Shown piece by piece: positions 62,420 through 64,000 of a stretch of DNA of 64,000 nt. A model generated the notes under the pieces. It was not told the DNA's origin. It worked only from the letters and a program-made list of their open reading frames with translations, and did not search any database. Origin of the DNA: Golubevia sp. BC0850. Lineage: Eukaryota; Basidiomycota; Exobasidiomycetes; Golubeviales; Golubeviaceae. Each line of letters begins with the position of its first letter. Position 1 is the first letter of the stretch. Location of the stretch: positions 620,001 through 684,000 of the forward strand of contig JAAVVG010000005.1 of the NCBI GenBank assembly GCA_012976225.1, read 5' to 3'. Position numbers and translations under genes: made by a program.

Positions 62420-64000
62420 ATGGCGAGTGGACCTCAGGCGGCTCATTATGGAGCTCCCGTTCCTCAAGGTGGAGTTGGAATGATGCCTCCTCAACAGCAA
62501 CCTTTCAAGGGAACTTTGGCTCCAGGCACAAGAGTTCAGGTTGGCAGTATCACTGTCACCGTTAAGAAGTACCTAAGCGAAGGTGAGCACGATCTTCAGT
62601 GTTATGACGAGGCAGGCAGCGAGGGATAGGAGATAGAAAAGAGCTCCTTTGAGACTCGACCCTCTATGATAGCTTATCGATTCGAAGATTGGTAGTTTGA
62701 TCATCAAAGCTGATTGAAATCCACCATTCTATCACCCATCTCTTAAGGTGGGTTTGCTCATGTCTATCTGGTGACCACCTCCTCTCCGATTCCAATGCCT
62801 TCAAGCTCTGGCACCACTTCTTCCAACACACCGAGCACGAGAGGAGAATACACTCATGTACTCAAAAGGATGGCAGTTCCAGATAAGGAAGCTTTGACTG
62901 AAGTTAGGGGGGAAGTGGAAGTCCATGTGAGTTCAAAAGGCTTAAGGAGGTTAGCTGGCTAGGCTGAAGAACTGCTTGAACGAGGGCACAGATCGAGGGC
63001 TTCTCCATCTGATGAAAGCAGGTTCTGGAAGCTCCTTGAAGTGAAACAATATCTCAATGCCTCGAAGAAAGAAACAGATGTCAAAGGGCTGAAAGAACGA
63101 GGTTCACTCGCTGCTCCCTTCTCTTCCTCCTTATCAGAAACTCCTTCGAAATCAACCTCACATCGTCCATTTCATAGAGGCTTCCGCAACTTCGTTACCT
63201 AGAGGTGGATATGAAATCTTTATCCTGATGGAATTCTGCGCTGGCGGTGGTATCATCGATTTAATGAATGCAAGGTTAAGAGATAGATTAAGAGAAGATG
63301 AAGTTCTCAAGATTTTCGCAGATGTCTGTGATGGACTGTCAGTCATGCATCATTTAGATCCGCCGATGATGCATAGGGACCTCAAAGTGGAGAACATTCT
63401 GTTAGCTCCTCCTTCCAACAGAGGTGGTCCTCCGGTTTACAAGCTCTGTGACTTTGGCTCAGCTAGTCCAGTACTCTCAAGACGAGCTCCAAAGTCGATA
63501 GATGAAATCAGAAGAGTTGAAGCAGACCTTAACAAGCATACGACTTTACAATACAGAGCTCCAGAGATGGTAGACCCCTACCAGAGAAGAGTCATCGATG
63601 AGAAGGCCGATATCTGGGCTCTAGGAGTTCTACTTTACAAGCTTTGCTACTACACTACTCCTTTCGAAGAGAATGGAGGAGGACCTCTGGCTATCCTAAA
63701 CGCTAGGTACAGGTTTCCTTCCAATCCTCCTTATTCACAGCGAATCAAAGATCTCATTGGTGAGTTCTCAGCAGCAACGTGACTTCTCACTTCAGCATCT
63801 CTCATCAAAAGTCTGAATCCTAACTCCTCAATCTTTAACACTTTCTCTTCTCAGCCTCTCTACTTCAGGAACAATCTGCCGCCCGACCGAGCATCGACGA
63901 GGTTCTGATCCGAACCCACTCTCTTCTAGGAACGAGGCCTCCAGCTTCAGCCTTACACTACGCTCAGCAAGCTGCCGCTGGAAAGATCGCAACTCCACTT
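62420..64000 (+). CDS. NAK/Ark-Prk family Ser/Thr protein kinase, partial (window end)
   Basis: Resembles Ark1/Prk1/Akl1 and AAK1, kinases that regulate actin patches and clathrin endocytosis. Exons 62420-62582, 62748-62926, 63138-63759 and 63855-64000, where the window cuts it. Seen: Gly-rich loop LSEGGFAHVYLV, VLKRMAV with the ATP Lys, EVEVHKLLRNQPHIVHFIEA, LMEFCAGGGIIDLMN, MMHRDLKVENILL (catalytic loop, HRDLKxEN as in NAK kinases), KLCDFGSAS, the activation segment TTLQYRAPEMVD, DIWALGVLLYKLCYYTTPFE and ARPSIDEVL. The N-terminal GTRVQVGSITVTVKKYLSEG is typical of the family. An insert of about 20 Ser/Thr/Pro-rich residues sits between the loop and the ATP Lys. The C-terminal tail lies outside. 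Confidence 0.93.

Overview
This window is nuclear DNA of a fungus, most likely a basidiomycete. The genes are dense and rich in introns. Introns are mostly short, with GTGAGT/GTAAGT-type donors and pyrimidine-rich acceptors, and several genes begin with 6-15 nt start exons. The gene set is eukaryotic and fungal: SLX1, NDC1, SNW/Prp45, Nsa2, She9/Mdm33, Rot1, complex I NDUFS5, an Ark/Prk-type kinase and a secreted repeat-hydrophobin fusion. I cannot fix the genus. Exon limits come from GT/AG signals, reading phase and family conservation. For almost all models the summed exon lengths are divisible by three.

Layout. 0-5 kb: cardiolipin synthase (+), a TTC1-like TPR protein (-) and Dus1 (-). 5-12.2 kb: SLX1 (+), RCE1 (-) and a SET-domain lysine methyltransferase (+), the last two diverging from about 80 bp. 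12.4-21 kb: a KpsF/GutQ-type SIS-domain sugar-phosphate isomerase and a 12-exon ABCC transporter (both +). 21.3-25.7 kb: two WD-repeat genes, TRM82 and ARPC1/ARC40 (+). 25.7-28.5 kb: a gene-poor stretch with a 20-bp palindrome and a pair of diverged short repeats. 28.6-33.4 kb: NDC1 and GRX5 (-). 33.9-41.1 kb: TSR4 (+), an unknown 115-aa protein (-), NDUFS5 (-) and PRP45 (+). 41.6-45.6 kb: a peroxisomal 2,4-dienoyl-CoA reductase ending in SKL and SHE9 (both -). 45.7-50.8 kb: RPA3 (+), an F-box-like gene of doubtful integrity (-) and NSA2 (+). 51.3-54.5 kb: a SAM-carrier-like SLC25 gene (+) and a broken-looking glycine-rich gene (+). 54.8-61.4 kb: QCR7, ROT1 and the hydrophobin fusion (all -). 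62.4 kb to the window end: a NAK-family kinase (+), cut by the edge.

Most genes are housekeeping and are not arranged as a pathway cluster. Mitochondrial functions recur (cardiolipin synthase, Grx5, NDUFS5, She9, QCR7, the SAM-type carrier), as do tRNA modification (Dus1, Trm82) and ribosome biogenesis (Tsr4, Nsa2). The most unusual item is the 811-residue secreted protein at 58.8-61.4 kb. It joins a long Gly/Leu/Ser-rich region, including near-identical 22-residue repeats, to a C-terminal hydrophobin domain that appears to have lost both partners of the C1-C6 disulfide while keeping the other three pairs. Other points of interest are a G-quadruplex-prone pentamer repeat just after a splice donor in the gene for a splicing factor, unusually long introns, microexons, and three loci with apparent frame damage.
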